DNA from: Chloroflexota bacterium
GTDB taxonomy: Bacteria; Chloroflexota; Dormibacteria; Dormibacterales; Dormibacteraceae
Length of the DNA stretch: 10,040 nucleotides
NCBI GenBank assembly: GCA_005880755.1
Contig: VBGV01000158.1
Location: 1-10,040, forward strand
Direction: 5' to 3'
The position numbers were made by a program, and so were the translations under genes. The first letter of the stretch is position 1, and every line of letters begins with the position of its first letter. A model generated the notes under the pieces. It saw only the letters and a list, made by a program, of their open reading frames with translations. It had not been told where the DNA came from and did no database searches. Below, in pieces: positions 1-6,183 of this stretch.

Positions 1-147
1 GTCGACTCCGATCATCAGCGTCACGTTTCCCTGCTGCAGGAAACCCCCGGTTGATGCAGTCCGCGTCGAGTTGATTCCCTTGTCCGTCAGCGCGACGACC
101 GTGCGCTCGGCGTCCTCACCCTGGACCACGGCGACGATCAGCTTCAA
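1..147 (-). CDS. darA: Cyclic di-AMP receptor DarA (PII-like, YaaQ/DUF970), N-terminal part only
   Basis: Only the first 49 residues are in the window; the 3' part lies beyond the left edge. The protein starts MKLIVAVVQGEDAERTVVAL and contains ASTGGFLQQGN at residues 31-41, which is the hallmark of the PII-like c-di-AMP receptor family (DarA/PstA/YaaQ). These small trimeric cytosolic proteins bind c-di-AMP and pass the signal to partners that are largely unknown. The start is a TTG at 147-145 inside the TTGA overlap with the tmk stop, so translation is probably coupled to tmk. The tmk-darA order is also that of Bacillus, which supports the call. Against the S. aureus homologue as I remember it, positions T28, G35, F36, L37, N41 and G47 are kept, while N24 is Gly and R26 is Asn. 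Confidence 0.9.
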   Translation of the reverse strand, partial: MKLIVAVVQGEDAERTVVALTDKGINSTRTASTGGFLQQGNVTLMIGVD

Positions 148-752
148 TCGATTCCTTGGAGCAGCGGCTCCAGCCGGTCACGCACCTCGAAGTGGATCTT
201 GTCCCGGGAGCCGGTCGCGTCCAGGCGCACGAAACGCTTCGGCTCGGCCGCTGCGAGCTTCTCATAAGCTTCTGCGACCTTGCGGTGGAACTCGATCGAT
301 TCGCGCTCCATGCGGTCCTTGCTCTTTCCCGCCTCCACATGGCGGCTGAGTCCGGCCTCGACCGGTCCATCCAACCAGAAGGTGATGTCCGGTCGTGGGA
401 AGGTCGGGGGCCACACCGTCGGCAAACCTCTGGCTCCACCCTGGTAGGCGAGCGTCGAGTCGTGGTAGCGGTCGGCGATCACGATGTTGTGCGCCGCAAG
501 CGCCGGGGCGATGACCTCGGCGATGAGCTGGCGGCGGGAAGCCATGAACAGGTACATCTCGGCTTCGGGGTCTATCTCGAGGCCCTTGTAGAGGAGGACG
601 TCGCGGATCTGCTCGCCCAGCTCGGTGCCGCCCGGCTCGCGCACCACCACCGGGTCTCGCTTGGTGAGCCATTCGCCCAGCAGCTCGGCCTGCGTGGTCT
701 TGCCCGAGCCTTCGGTGCCTTCAAAGGTGATGAACAGCCCGCGTTTAGCCAT
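144..752 (-). CDS. tmk: Thymidylate kinase (dTMP kinase)
   Basis: This cytosolic enzyme phosphorylates dTMP to dTDP with ATP, an essential step in dTTP supply. The 202-aa length fits the family. The P-loop GTEGSGKT is at residues 12-19, the substrate-binding REPGG at 38-42, the DRY motif at 94-96 followed by HDSTLAYQGG, and a basic LID region (KSKDRMERE) around 143-151. A Glu rather than an Arg in the P-loop, together with basic residues in the LID, suggests the E. coli-like type II subgroup. The ATG at 752-750 lies 15 bases after the stop of the AAA/R3H gene. No strong Shine-Dalgarno sequence is visible, so coupling to the upstream gene is likely. The 3' end overlaps darA by four bases. Confidence 0.97.
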   Translation of the reverse strand: MAKRGLFITFEGTEGSGKTTQAELLGEWLTKRDPVVVREPGGTELGEQIRDVLLYKGLEIDPEAEMYLFMASRRQLIAEVIAPALAAHNIVIADRYHDSTLAYQGGARGLPTVWPPTFPRPDITFWLDGPVEAGLSRHVEAGKSKDRMERESIEFHRKVAEAYEKLAAAEPKRFVRLDATGSRDKIHFEVRDRLEPLLQGID

Positions 753-767
753 AAGCGGGAACTCTAA

Positions 768-2312
768 CTAAGCGGGTTCCTCGGGCGACATGGTTATGCG
801 CAGCCGCCGCTGAGGCTCCTTGCCCATGCTGCGAGCCGAGAGGTCGTTTTCAGCCACGAGCTGGTGCTGCAGGCGCCGGAGGTAGGCGTTTTGAGGCGAG
901 ATCTCGACCGGCCGCAGCGTCGTCTTGACCTGGCGGACCGCGGCGGCGGCTTCGGCCAGCGCGCGGGTCGTCGCCTCGTCCTGCTTGTCGACGCCGTAAA
1001 TGCGCGAGAGCGCGTCGCGAACCTGGCTCGCCGAGTTGCTCTTGAGGATGTGGATGGGAAGGCCGCGGCTCTCCGCCTGGCGCAGGCTGTCTGGCCGGCG
1101 GCGATAGTGATTCTTCAGAGTCAGCACCGCGCCCGCGCCGTCGAGGTTGCCCAGCACCTTCACCGGCAGGTCGAGCTCGCGGATCGACTGCTCGACGTGA
1201 TGACGGCTCACGCCGTAGGGAAAGATGCCGAGCGGCTTGCTGGGGGAGCTCGAGACCGATGCCGGCTCGGACGCGACGACGATGGGTGCGTCGACGTTGG
1301 AGATCACGCGCCCCTCGCGTGTGCGGACTCGAATCTTGGGCGTCTGCATCGGCCCCCGTAAAGCGGTGTCGACGACGTCAGCGAGCGGCATGTGGATCGC
1401 GACCCGGTCGCGGTCCTGGATCTCGATGAGCACGTCGAAGGTCGGCGGCGCCTTGCGCTCGAGCACCGACTTCTGCGTGCCTCGCCGGCGCGCCTCTTCG
1501 TCCGAAAGGGTCACGCTCTGGATGCCGCCGAGCAGGTCATTGAGGGTCGGGTTGACGAGTAGGTTTTCCAGCGTCTGGCCGTGCGCGGTCGCGATCAGCT
1601 GCACGCCACGCTCCGCGATCGTGCGTGCCGCCGCCGCTTCGAGCTCGGTCCCGATCTCGTCGATGACGATGACCTCCGGCATGTGGTTCTCGACCGCCTC
1701 GATCATCACCGCGTGCTGCAGCAGGGGCGTCTTCACCTGCATGCGCCTCGCGCGGCCGATGCCGGGATGCGGAATGTCGCCGTCGCCGCCGATCTCGTTT
1801 GACGTGTCGACGATCACGACCCGCTTCCGCAGCTCATCGGCGAGCAGACGCGCGCACTCACGAAGCATCGTGGTCTTGCCGATGCCGGGCCGGCCCAGCA
1901 GCAAGATGCTCTGCCCGCTGATGACGATGTCGCGAATGATCTCGCCGGTCCCCGTCACCGCCCGGCCGACGCGCATGGTCAGACCGACGATTCGTCCCGA
2001 GCGGTTGCGAATGGCCGATACGCGATGCAGGGTTCGCTCGATCCCCGCGCGATTGTCGTCGCCGAATTGGCCGACATTGTTGGCGACGTGCTCGAGGTCG
2101 GAGGCGGAAACGGGATGGTCCGCGAGGAGCACCTCCCGGCCGGGAACCCTTGCTTCAGGCTCGCGACCCAGGTCGAGCACGATCTCTAGCAGCTCGCTCG
2201 GATGGATGCGCTCGTGCAGCGCGCGCGCCAGGTCGGGCGGCAGCGCACGCGCGAGGAGCTCGATCTCTTCGTCCCAGTTCACAGTCCGGGACTGCTGCCT
2301 TGCCTCTGCCAT
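768..2312 (-). CDS. Ycf45-like AAA ATPase with C-terminal R3H nucleic-acid-binding domain
   Basis: The 514-aa protein has three visible parts. An N-terminal stretch (about 10-130) is followed by a SpoIIIAA-like AAA core with Walker A GRPGIGKTT at 140-148 and Walker B VIVIDEIG at 214-221; the conserved TAHG at 242-245 is a probable sensor. A middle module (about 360-440, from LGIFPYGVSRHHVEQ) is typical of Ycf45-type proteins. The C-terminal R3H domain (about 477-506, with RRLQHQL and RRLRI) contains the Arg-x3-His core expected to contact single-stranded nucleic acid. The cellular role of the family is not settled; a nucleic-acid-linked ATPase is the safest description. The ATG at 2312 shares one base with the stop of the GNAT gene (TGATG), so translation is probably coupled. 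It belongs to the long minus-strand operon and precedes tmk. Confidence 0.9.
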   Translation of the reverse strand: MAEARQQSRTVNWDEEIELLARALPPDLARALHERIHPSELLEIVLDLGREPEARVPGREVLLADHPVSASDLEHVANNVGQFGDDNRAGIERTLHRVSAIRNRSGRIVGLTMRVGRAVTGTGEIIRDIVISGQSILLLGRPGIGKTTMLRECARLLADELRKRVVIVDTSNEIGGDGDIPHPGIGRARRMQVKTPLLQHAVMIEAVENHMPEVIVIDEIGTELEAAAARTIAERGVQLIATAHGQTLENLLVNPTLNDLLGGIQSVTLSDEEARRRGTQKSVLERKAPPTFDVLIEIQDRDRVAIHMPLADVVDTALRGPMQTPKIRVRTREGRVISNVDAPIVVASEPASVSSSPSKPLGIFPYGVSRHHVEQSIRELDLPVKVLGNLDGAGAVLTLKNHYRRRPDSLRQAESRGLPIHILKSNSASQVRDALSRIYGVDKQDEATTRALAEAAAAVRQVKTTLRPVEISPQNAYLRRLQHQLVAENDLSARSMGKEPQRRLRITMSPEEPA

Positions 2313-3259
2313 CAGCCGAACGAAGGCACCAGCCCTTTCTCCCGCACGGGCTTCGGCACCCGGATCGCGAGGTCTTTGACCAGCAGCAACTGCGTCAGCA
2401 GGACGGTGAACCCACGCCCGCGAAGGGCGTCGATCATGTGCGAATCATAGTGACGAAGGCTCGACCAGGCGGGCGCTTCTGAATCGCCCAGGAGTGAGAT
2501 TCCGAAGTCCGCGAGCTCGGCGGGCAGCGCGTTCTCGGGCAGGGCCATGAACTGCAGTGTGTCCGGCCTGGCGCCGCTCCCTCGCTGCATCCTCACCCAC
2601 CCGACGACCTCGATCCGCTCGACGACGTGCCCTCCGGTCAACTCGCTGGAATGGAGCGCCTTCCACTCGCGATAGGTCGGAGCCTCCAACTGGGAAACGC
2701 CCTGCGGGGTGACCTTGCGGTACAGCTGGTACAGCTTGCGGTCGTCGCCACGCCTGGCCGGCCGGAGACCGTCCGGAAACTGGTTCGAACGCTGGGCGGG
2801 CTTTTCCGCGTAAACGACCTGCTCGGTCGCGTACTGGCGAAAGCCCTGGATGCGAAAGGCGGGCAGCAGCGGGTCGCGGTCGGGGAGGCGGACGAACAAC
2901 CGCAGCGCGCCTCGCTCCAGGGCCTGGTTGCATAGGTGCTGCACGAGGGCAGGCGCCACGTCGTCCGGGTCGGCCTCGTCCGCCACCTGCAAGTTGAGCA
3001 CCTGCAGCACGCGCGCCCGGCGCAGGTCGAGGCTGAGCGGCTGCCCGGAAGCCTGGATGAAACCGACGACCTTTCCGTTCTCCTCGGCGACGTACATCAA
3101 GGTTTCCTGCGACAGGGGCAACAGCGCGGAAAGCGTCGAGCTGAGGAGCGACCACAGTCGCGCGGCGGGCGGTTCGGCCTCGCTCAAGCGAATGTCCGAG
3201 GACCGGTGCATCTCTTCGATGCGCGCGAGGTCGAGCAGGCCGGCGGCTCGCACCTTCAT
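2312..3259 (-). CDS. GNAT-like acetyltransferase-fold protein with two halves
   Basis: This 315-aa protein resembles large GNAT proteins with two acetyltransferase-like halves. The first half (about 1-150) opens with MKVRAAGLLDLARIEEMHR and has a strand LMYVAEENGKVVGFIQA at 54-70, the usual GNAT beta hairpin. It ends with a GFRQYATEQVVYAEKP stretch at 139-154, typical of the last GNAT strands. The second half (about 165-298) opens LRPARRGDDRKLYQLYRKVT and ends GRGFTVLLTQLLLVKDLA. It lacks an obvious acetyl-CoA pyrophosphate loop and may be degenerate. The substrate is unknown. I chose the ATG at 3259-3257 because it overlaps the pdxT stop as ATGA and because the residues upstream in this frame are non-family sequence antisense-like to pdxT. 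The 3' end touches the AAA/R3H gene (TGATG). Its link to pyridoxal phosphate or nucleotide metabolism is only positional. Confidence 0.8.
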   Translation of the reverse strand: MKVRAAGLLDLARIEEMHRSSDIRLSEAEPPAARLWSLLSSTLSALLPLSQETLMYVAEENGKVVGFIQASGQPLSLDLRRARVLQVLNLQVADEADPDDVAPALVQHLCNQALERGALRLFVRLPDRDPLLPAFRIQGFRQYATEQVVYAEKPAQRSNQFPDGLRPARRGDDRKLYQLYRKVTPQGVSQLEAPTYREWKALHSSELTGGHVVERIEVVGWVRMQRGSGARPDTLQFMALPENALPAELADFGISLLGDSEAPAWSSLRHYDSHMIDALRGRGFTVLLTQLLLVKDLAIRVPKPVREKGLVPSFG

Positions 3260-3837
3260 TGGTTGGCGCCGGTGTTCGCCAGGCGCACGAACTCTCGATG
3301 CAAACGCAGGTCGCCGCTCAGCTCGGGATGAAAACCGAGCGCGACGATGCGTCCGTGCCTCACCGCCACCGGATGACCGTCGTAATTCGCCATCACGTGA
3401 ACGTCTCCGGTGCGTTCGACCAGCGGAGCGCGGATGAAAACGCCGGGAAACGTCTTGCCGTTGAGACCGTCTATGTGAAGTGGCGCCTCGAAACTGTCGA
3501 CCTGGCGGCCGTATCCGTTGCGACGCACGCTGATGTCGAGCAGGCCGAGGCCGTGCTGACCGGGCATTCCGTCCGTGATGTCCCGCGCGAGCAAGATCAT
3601 TCCCGCGCACGTCGCCAGTGTCGCGAGCCCGCCGCGAATCGCTTCGCGAACCGAATCGAGCATGCCGGCGCGCTCCATCAGCATCGCCATCGTCGTGCTC
3701 TCGCCGCCGGGCAGCACGATGCCGTCGAGACTGTCCAGGTCGTCAATCGTGCGGACCAGCCGCGTCCGCGCACCAACTGCCTCGAGCGCGCGCACGTGCT
3801 CGGAGAACGCACCCTGCATCGCGAGGACCCCGATCAG
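3256..3837 (-). CDS. pdxT: Pyridoxal 5'-phosphate synthase glutaminase subunit PdxT
   Basis: This class I glutaminase releases ammonia from glutamine and channels it to PdxS in the 24-subunit PLP synthase. Numbered from the start used here (193 aa), the oxyanion region LPGGES is at 42-47, the nucleophile Cys77 lies in ATCAG, and the His170-Glu172 pair lies in FHPEL; RNGYGRQVDSFE is also family-typical. The start is a problem: between the pdxS stop and the conserved IGVLAMQG strand there is no in-frame ATG, GTG or TTG. The CTG at 3837-3835 gives (M)IGVLAMQG, exactly the family N-terminus, with AAAGG 11 bases upstream. The ATG at 3819 would remove the first core beta strand. The gene follows pdxS by 31 bases and ends in an ATGA overlap with the GNAT gene. 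Confidence 0.93.
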   Translation of the reverse strand: MIGVLAMQGAFSEHVRALEAVGARTRLVRTIDDLDSLDGIVLPGGESTTMAMLMERAGMLDSVREAIRGGLATLATCAGMILLARDITDGMPGQHGLGLLDISVRRNGYGRQVDSFEAPLHIDGLNGKTFPGVFIRAPLVERTGDVHVMANYDGHPVAVRHGRIVALGFHPELSGDLRLHREFVRLANTGANQ

Positions 3838-3868
3838 TGGCGCCCGAGCCTTTACCGACGGGGCGGAG

Positions 3869-4786
3869 CTACCAGCCTCGGGCAGCGAGCAGCTCGTCCT
3901 TCGGGATGGCTGGGATCTCGAGGCCGTGCATGGCTTTGCCCAGGTTGGCAGAAACCTCGGCCAGCACCTCAGGCTTGTCGAAGTAGGTGGTCGCCGCGAC
4001 GATCGCTTTGGCACGCTTCAAGGGGTCCTCGGCCTTGAAGATGCCTGACCCGACGAACACCCCATCGACCCCCAGCTGCATCATCAGCGCGGCGTCGGCG
4101 GGCGTCGCGATGCCCCCGGCGGCGAAGTTGACGACCGGAAGCCGGCCGAGCTTCTGGCATTCGACCAGCACCTCGACCGGGGCGCCGGTGAGCTTGGCCT
4201 CGTGCACGAGCTCGGCGTGGTTCATACCCTTCAGCTTGCGAATGCCGGCGTTGACGGCGCGTGCGTGGCGAACGGCCTCGACGACATTCCCGGTGCCTGC
4301 CTCGCCTTTGGTCCGGATCATCGCCGCGCCTTCGGCAATGCGACGGGTCGCCTCCCCCAGGTCACGGCAGCCGCAGACGAACGGAACCTTGAACGGGTGC
4401 TTGTCGATGTGGTTCTCCTCGTCCGCGGGTGTGAGGACTTCCGACTCGTCGATGTAGTCGATGCCGAGCGCCTCCAGGATCTGGGCCTCGACGAAATGGC
4501 CGATCCGGCATTTGGCCATGACCGGGATGGTCACCGCGGCCATGATCGACTTGATCAGCTCGGGGTCCGACATGCGCGCGACGCCGCCTTCCTTGCGGAT
4601 GTCGGCCGGCACGCGCTCCAGGGCCATGACCGCGCAGGCGCCTGCCTCCTGGGCGATGCGTGCGTGCTCCGGCGTGACGACGTCCATGATCACGCCGCCT
4701 TTCAGCATCTGGGCCAGGCCCGCCTTGACCTTGAAGCTGCCCTTTACCCCTTCGTTTCCATTGCTCGAACCGTTGCGTTCGGCCAC
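3869..4786 (-). CDS. pdxS: Pyridoxal 5'-phosphate synthase subunit PdxS
   Basis: PdxS builds PLP from ribose 5-phosphate, glyceraldehyde 3-phosphate and ammonia delivered by PdxT (deoxyxylulose-independent pathway). The 305-aa TIM-barrel protein carries all expected landmarks: MLKGGVIMDVV with Asp35, the lysine that binds ribose phosphate in AKCRIGH (Lys92), the second catalytic lysine in RTKGEAGTGN (Lys160), and the phosphate-binding GGIATPADAALMMQLG and FVGSGIF stretches. It starts with GTG at 4786-4784. No Shine-Dalgarno sequence is seen, but a TAGAAT hexamer seven bases upstream could give a leaderless message. The short polar N-terminal lead (residues 1-16) is slightly longer than in Bacillus. 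The neighbour pdxT completes the enzyme. The gene lies 25 bases after the 185-aa repeat protein in the same orientation. Confidence 0.98.
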   Translation of the reverse strand: MAERNGSSNGNEGVKGSFKVKAGLAQMLKGGVIMDVVTPEHARIAQEAGACAVMALERVPADIRKEGGVARMSDPELIKSIMAAVTIPVMAKCRIGHFVEAQILEALGIDYIDESEVLTPADEENHIDKHPFKVPFVCGCRDLGEATRRIAEGAAMIRTKGEAGTGNVVEAVRHARAVNAGIRKLKGMNHAELVHEAKLTGAPVEVLVECQKLGRLPVVNFAAGGIATPADAALMMQLGVDGVFVGSGIFKAEDPLKRAKAIVAATTYFDKPEVLAEVSANLGKAMHGLEIPAIPKDELLAARGW

Positions 4787-4793
4787 GTTCGGA

Positions 4794-4799
4794 ATTCTA
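4794..4799 (-). promoter_or_regulatory. Candidate -10 element for a leaderless pdxS transcript
   Basis: On the minus strand the hexamer TAGAAT ends seven bases before the GTG of pdxS, and no Shine-Dalgarno sequence lies in between. This is the spacing at which transcription would begin at or next to the start codon. I see no good -35 hexamer 16-18 bases upstream, so this is only a candidate for an internal operon promoter. Confidence 0.35.
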
Positions 4800-4811
4800 C
4801 GCCCGGGTAAG

Positions 4812-5369
4812 TTAGAGCCTCTCCAGTACCAGGGTTCGCTTGGAGGCGTACTCGGTGTCGGACAGCAAGCCGTCGCGGTGAAGCCGCGTCAGCATGTCCA
4901 TCTCCTCGAGCACGTCGAGCAGAGGCGCCATCGTCCGCCGCGCGAGGTAGGCGTCGGAAGCGGTGCCGGCCTCTTCCCCCCGAGCGTCGAACTCGCGCAC
5001 GAAGAAGAGCGCCTTGACGGCCGAAAATGGAATCCCGAGCTTGCGGACCGGGCTGTCGCTCTGCTCCGCGTGGAGGTGCAGCACCACGCCGTATCGATGT
5101 CGCTCGAGGGTGCCGTCGAGATGGCCTCGCAGCACCTCGCCGTCGAGGAAGCGGATCGCCACCTTGCGGGTGGGCGTGTCGGCAAGCTCCTTGTCCCGCT
5201 GGAGCTCGACCCACTTCACCGCGGTGAGGGGGATCCAGGCCGTCTCGTTGTTCTCCAGGCCGCCGGCGTCATCCACTTCGACCAGGAAGTCCGGTTCGTC
5301 GAAATCGAGGTCGCGGGCGACGCCCTCGACCGTCTCGTCGTCAAAGAAGCGGACGACTATCCGAGCCAT
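4812..5369 (-). CDS. Uncharacterised protein: two repeated small beta domains plus SHOCT-like tail
   Basis: I do not recognise a named function. The 185-aa acidic protein has no signal peptide or membrane segment. Residues 3-55 and 69-124 look like two diverged copies of one module: RIVVRFFDDETVEG against RKVAIRFLDGEVLRG at their starts, and IPLTAVKWVEL against IPFSAVKALFFV at their ends. The module resembles short beta-rich domains of the DUF6982 kind, as I recall them. The C-terminal part (about 158-184, DMLTRLHRDGLLSDTEYASKR) resembles a SHOCT motif, a short helical segment often found at C-termini and thought to aid oligomerisation. The start is well supported: AGGTG stands four bases before the ATG (5374-5378). 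The gene lies 22 bases after the sigma factor and 25 before pdxS, so it may be an accessory to either. Confidence 0.75.
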   Translation of the reverse strand: MARIVVRFFDDETVEGVARDLDFDEPDFLVEVDDAGGLENNETAWIPLTAVKWVELQRDKELADTPTRKVAIRFLDGEVLRGHLDGTLERHRYGVVLHLHAEQSDSPVRKLGIPFSAVKALFFVREFDARGEEAGTASDAYLARRTMAPLLDVLEEMDMLTRLHRDGLLSDTEYASKRTLVLERL

Positions 5370-5373
5370 TTCA

Positions 5374-5378
5374 CACCT
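5374..5378 (-). promoter_or_regulatory. Shine-Dalgarno sequence of the 185-aa gene
   Basis: AGGTG on the minus strand stands four bases before the ATG at 5369 and fixes that start. It is one of the few clear ribosome binding sites in this block, where most starts overlap the preceding gene. Confidence 0.6.
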
Positions 5379-5391
5379 ACTGTACTAACCC

Positions 5392-6183
5392 TCATTTGGC
5401 TTCACTCCTGCGCTGGACTTTCAGGCGTCGCCGCCCGATCCGGCGGGCGCATTTGGCACATGTGGCGATGTGATTCCGTACGGCCTCGGCCTGCGGCCGT
5501 CGGAGCTTGCCGGCGAGGTACGGAGCCAGCAGCGGCACCGCCTCCTCGTGGCTCAGCTCGCCCTCCCGCTGCGAGGCCAGGTATTCCTCTTTGAACCGGA
5601 GGCGAGCTCGGTACAGCAGCGTTTCGACCGCGCTTTCGGACATCTTCAGGGTGCGGGCGATCTGCCGGTAGCTCATGTCTTGGAGCTCGCGCAGGGTGAG
5701 CACCAGTCGGTACTTCTCGGGCATGCGCTGCGCCACATGCCAGACCTGGCGGCGGGTCTCGTTCGACTCCTGGACCAGGACGGGATCGAATGCGCGAGCC
5801 GTCGAGGGCAGGTTGGCCATGAGCTCGTTGTCTTCCTCTTCCGTGGCTCCGTCCGCGCGCAGGTCGCGCTGGCGCCGGCGCAGCTCGTCGTAGCAGAGGT
5901 TTCTCGCCACGGTGTGGACCCAGCCGCCGAAGTTGAACGACTCGTCGACCCGGTCCATCATGCGGAGGGCCTTCATGAACGTCTCTTGGGCGATGTCCTC
6001 GGCCAGCAGCGCATCCCCCAGCTTGCGGCGGACCAGCCGGTAGATCGACGCGACGTAGCGCCGGTGGAGCTCCTCGAACGCTCGGATGTCTCCCTCGCGG
6101 TAAGCCCTGACCAGCTCGACGTCGGTTGGGCCCTCCTTGCCGGCTGGCTTCGAGCCTCCTTCCTCGCCTAATTCCTGGTCCAT
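5392..6183 (-). CDS. ECF-type sigma-70 family factor with fused C-terminal zinc-finger (zf-HC2/ZAS-like) segment
   Basis: The 263-aa protein directs RNA polymerase to a set of promoters that cannot be read from this window. Region 2 spans about 38-106, with AEDIAQETFMKAL at 61-73 and the GGWVHTVARNLCYDELRRR stretch. After a linker, region 4 spans about 154-200 (MPEKYRLVLTLRELQDMSYRQIARTLKMSESAVETLLYRAR region), the -35-binding helix-turn-helix. The C-terminal extension (about 210-263) carries His212, then His238-x3-Cys242-x2-Cys245, the zinc-binding pattern of ZAS anti-sigma domains. No separate anti-sigma gene is adjacent, so the fused segment may regulate the factor itself, for instance by redox state or zinc. 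The ATG lies within the glxK end (16-base overlap), without a Shine-Dalgarno sequence. A purine-rich GGAAGGAGG further inside has no usable start after it. Confidence 0.9.
   Translation of the reverse strand: MDQELGEEGGSKPAGKEGPTDVELVRAYREGDIRAFEELHRRYVASIYRLVRRKLGDALLAEDIAQETFMKALRMMDRVDESFNFGGWVHTVARNLCYDELRRRQRDLRADGATEEEDNELMANLPSTARAFDPVLVQESNETRRQVWHVAQRMPEKYRLVLTLRELQDMSYRQIARTLKMSESAVETLLYRARLRFKEEYLASQREGELSHEEAVPLLAPYLAGKLRRPQAEAVRNHIATCAKCARRIGRRRLKVQRRSEAK

Noticed and set aside
752..780. Direct repeat TAAGCGGG (752-759 and 769-776) and a GGAAC/GTTCC inverted pair between the AAA/R3H gene and tmk
   Set aside because: Eight- and five-base matches partly inside coding ends; too short to separate from chance in GC-rich sequence.
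1225..2379. Plus-strand open frame of 384 codons opposite the AAA/R3H gene
   Set aside because: It is Ser/Arg/Pro-rich and antisense to a protein with intact Walker and R3H motifs.
3260..3610. An N-terminal extension of the GNAT-like gene starting at 3610 (432 aa)
   Set aside because: The extra residues overlap pdxT in another frame and are Arg/Ser-rich without family likeness; the ATGA overlap at 3256-3259 gives a natural start.
4461..5594. Long plus-strand open frame (377 codons) across pdxS and the 185-aa gene
   Set aside because: It is antisense to well-supported genes, has a low-complexity Arg/Ser/Ala composition in parts and shows no recognisable motif; it is a shadow frame in GC-rich DNA.
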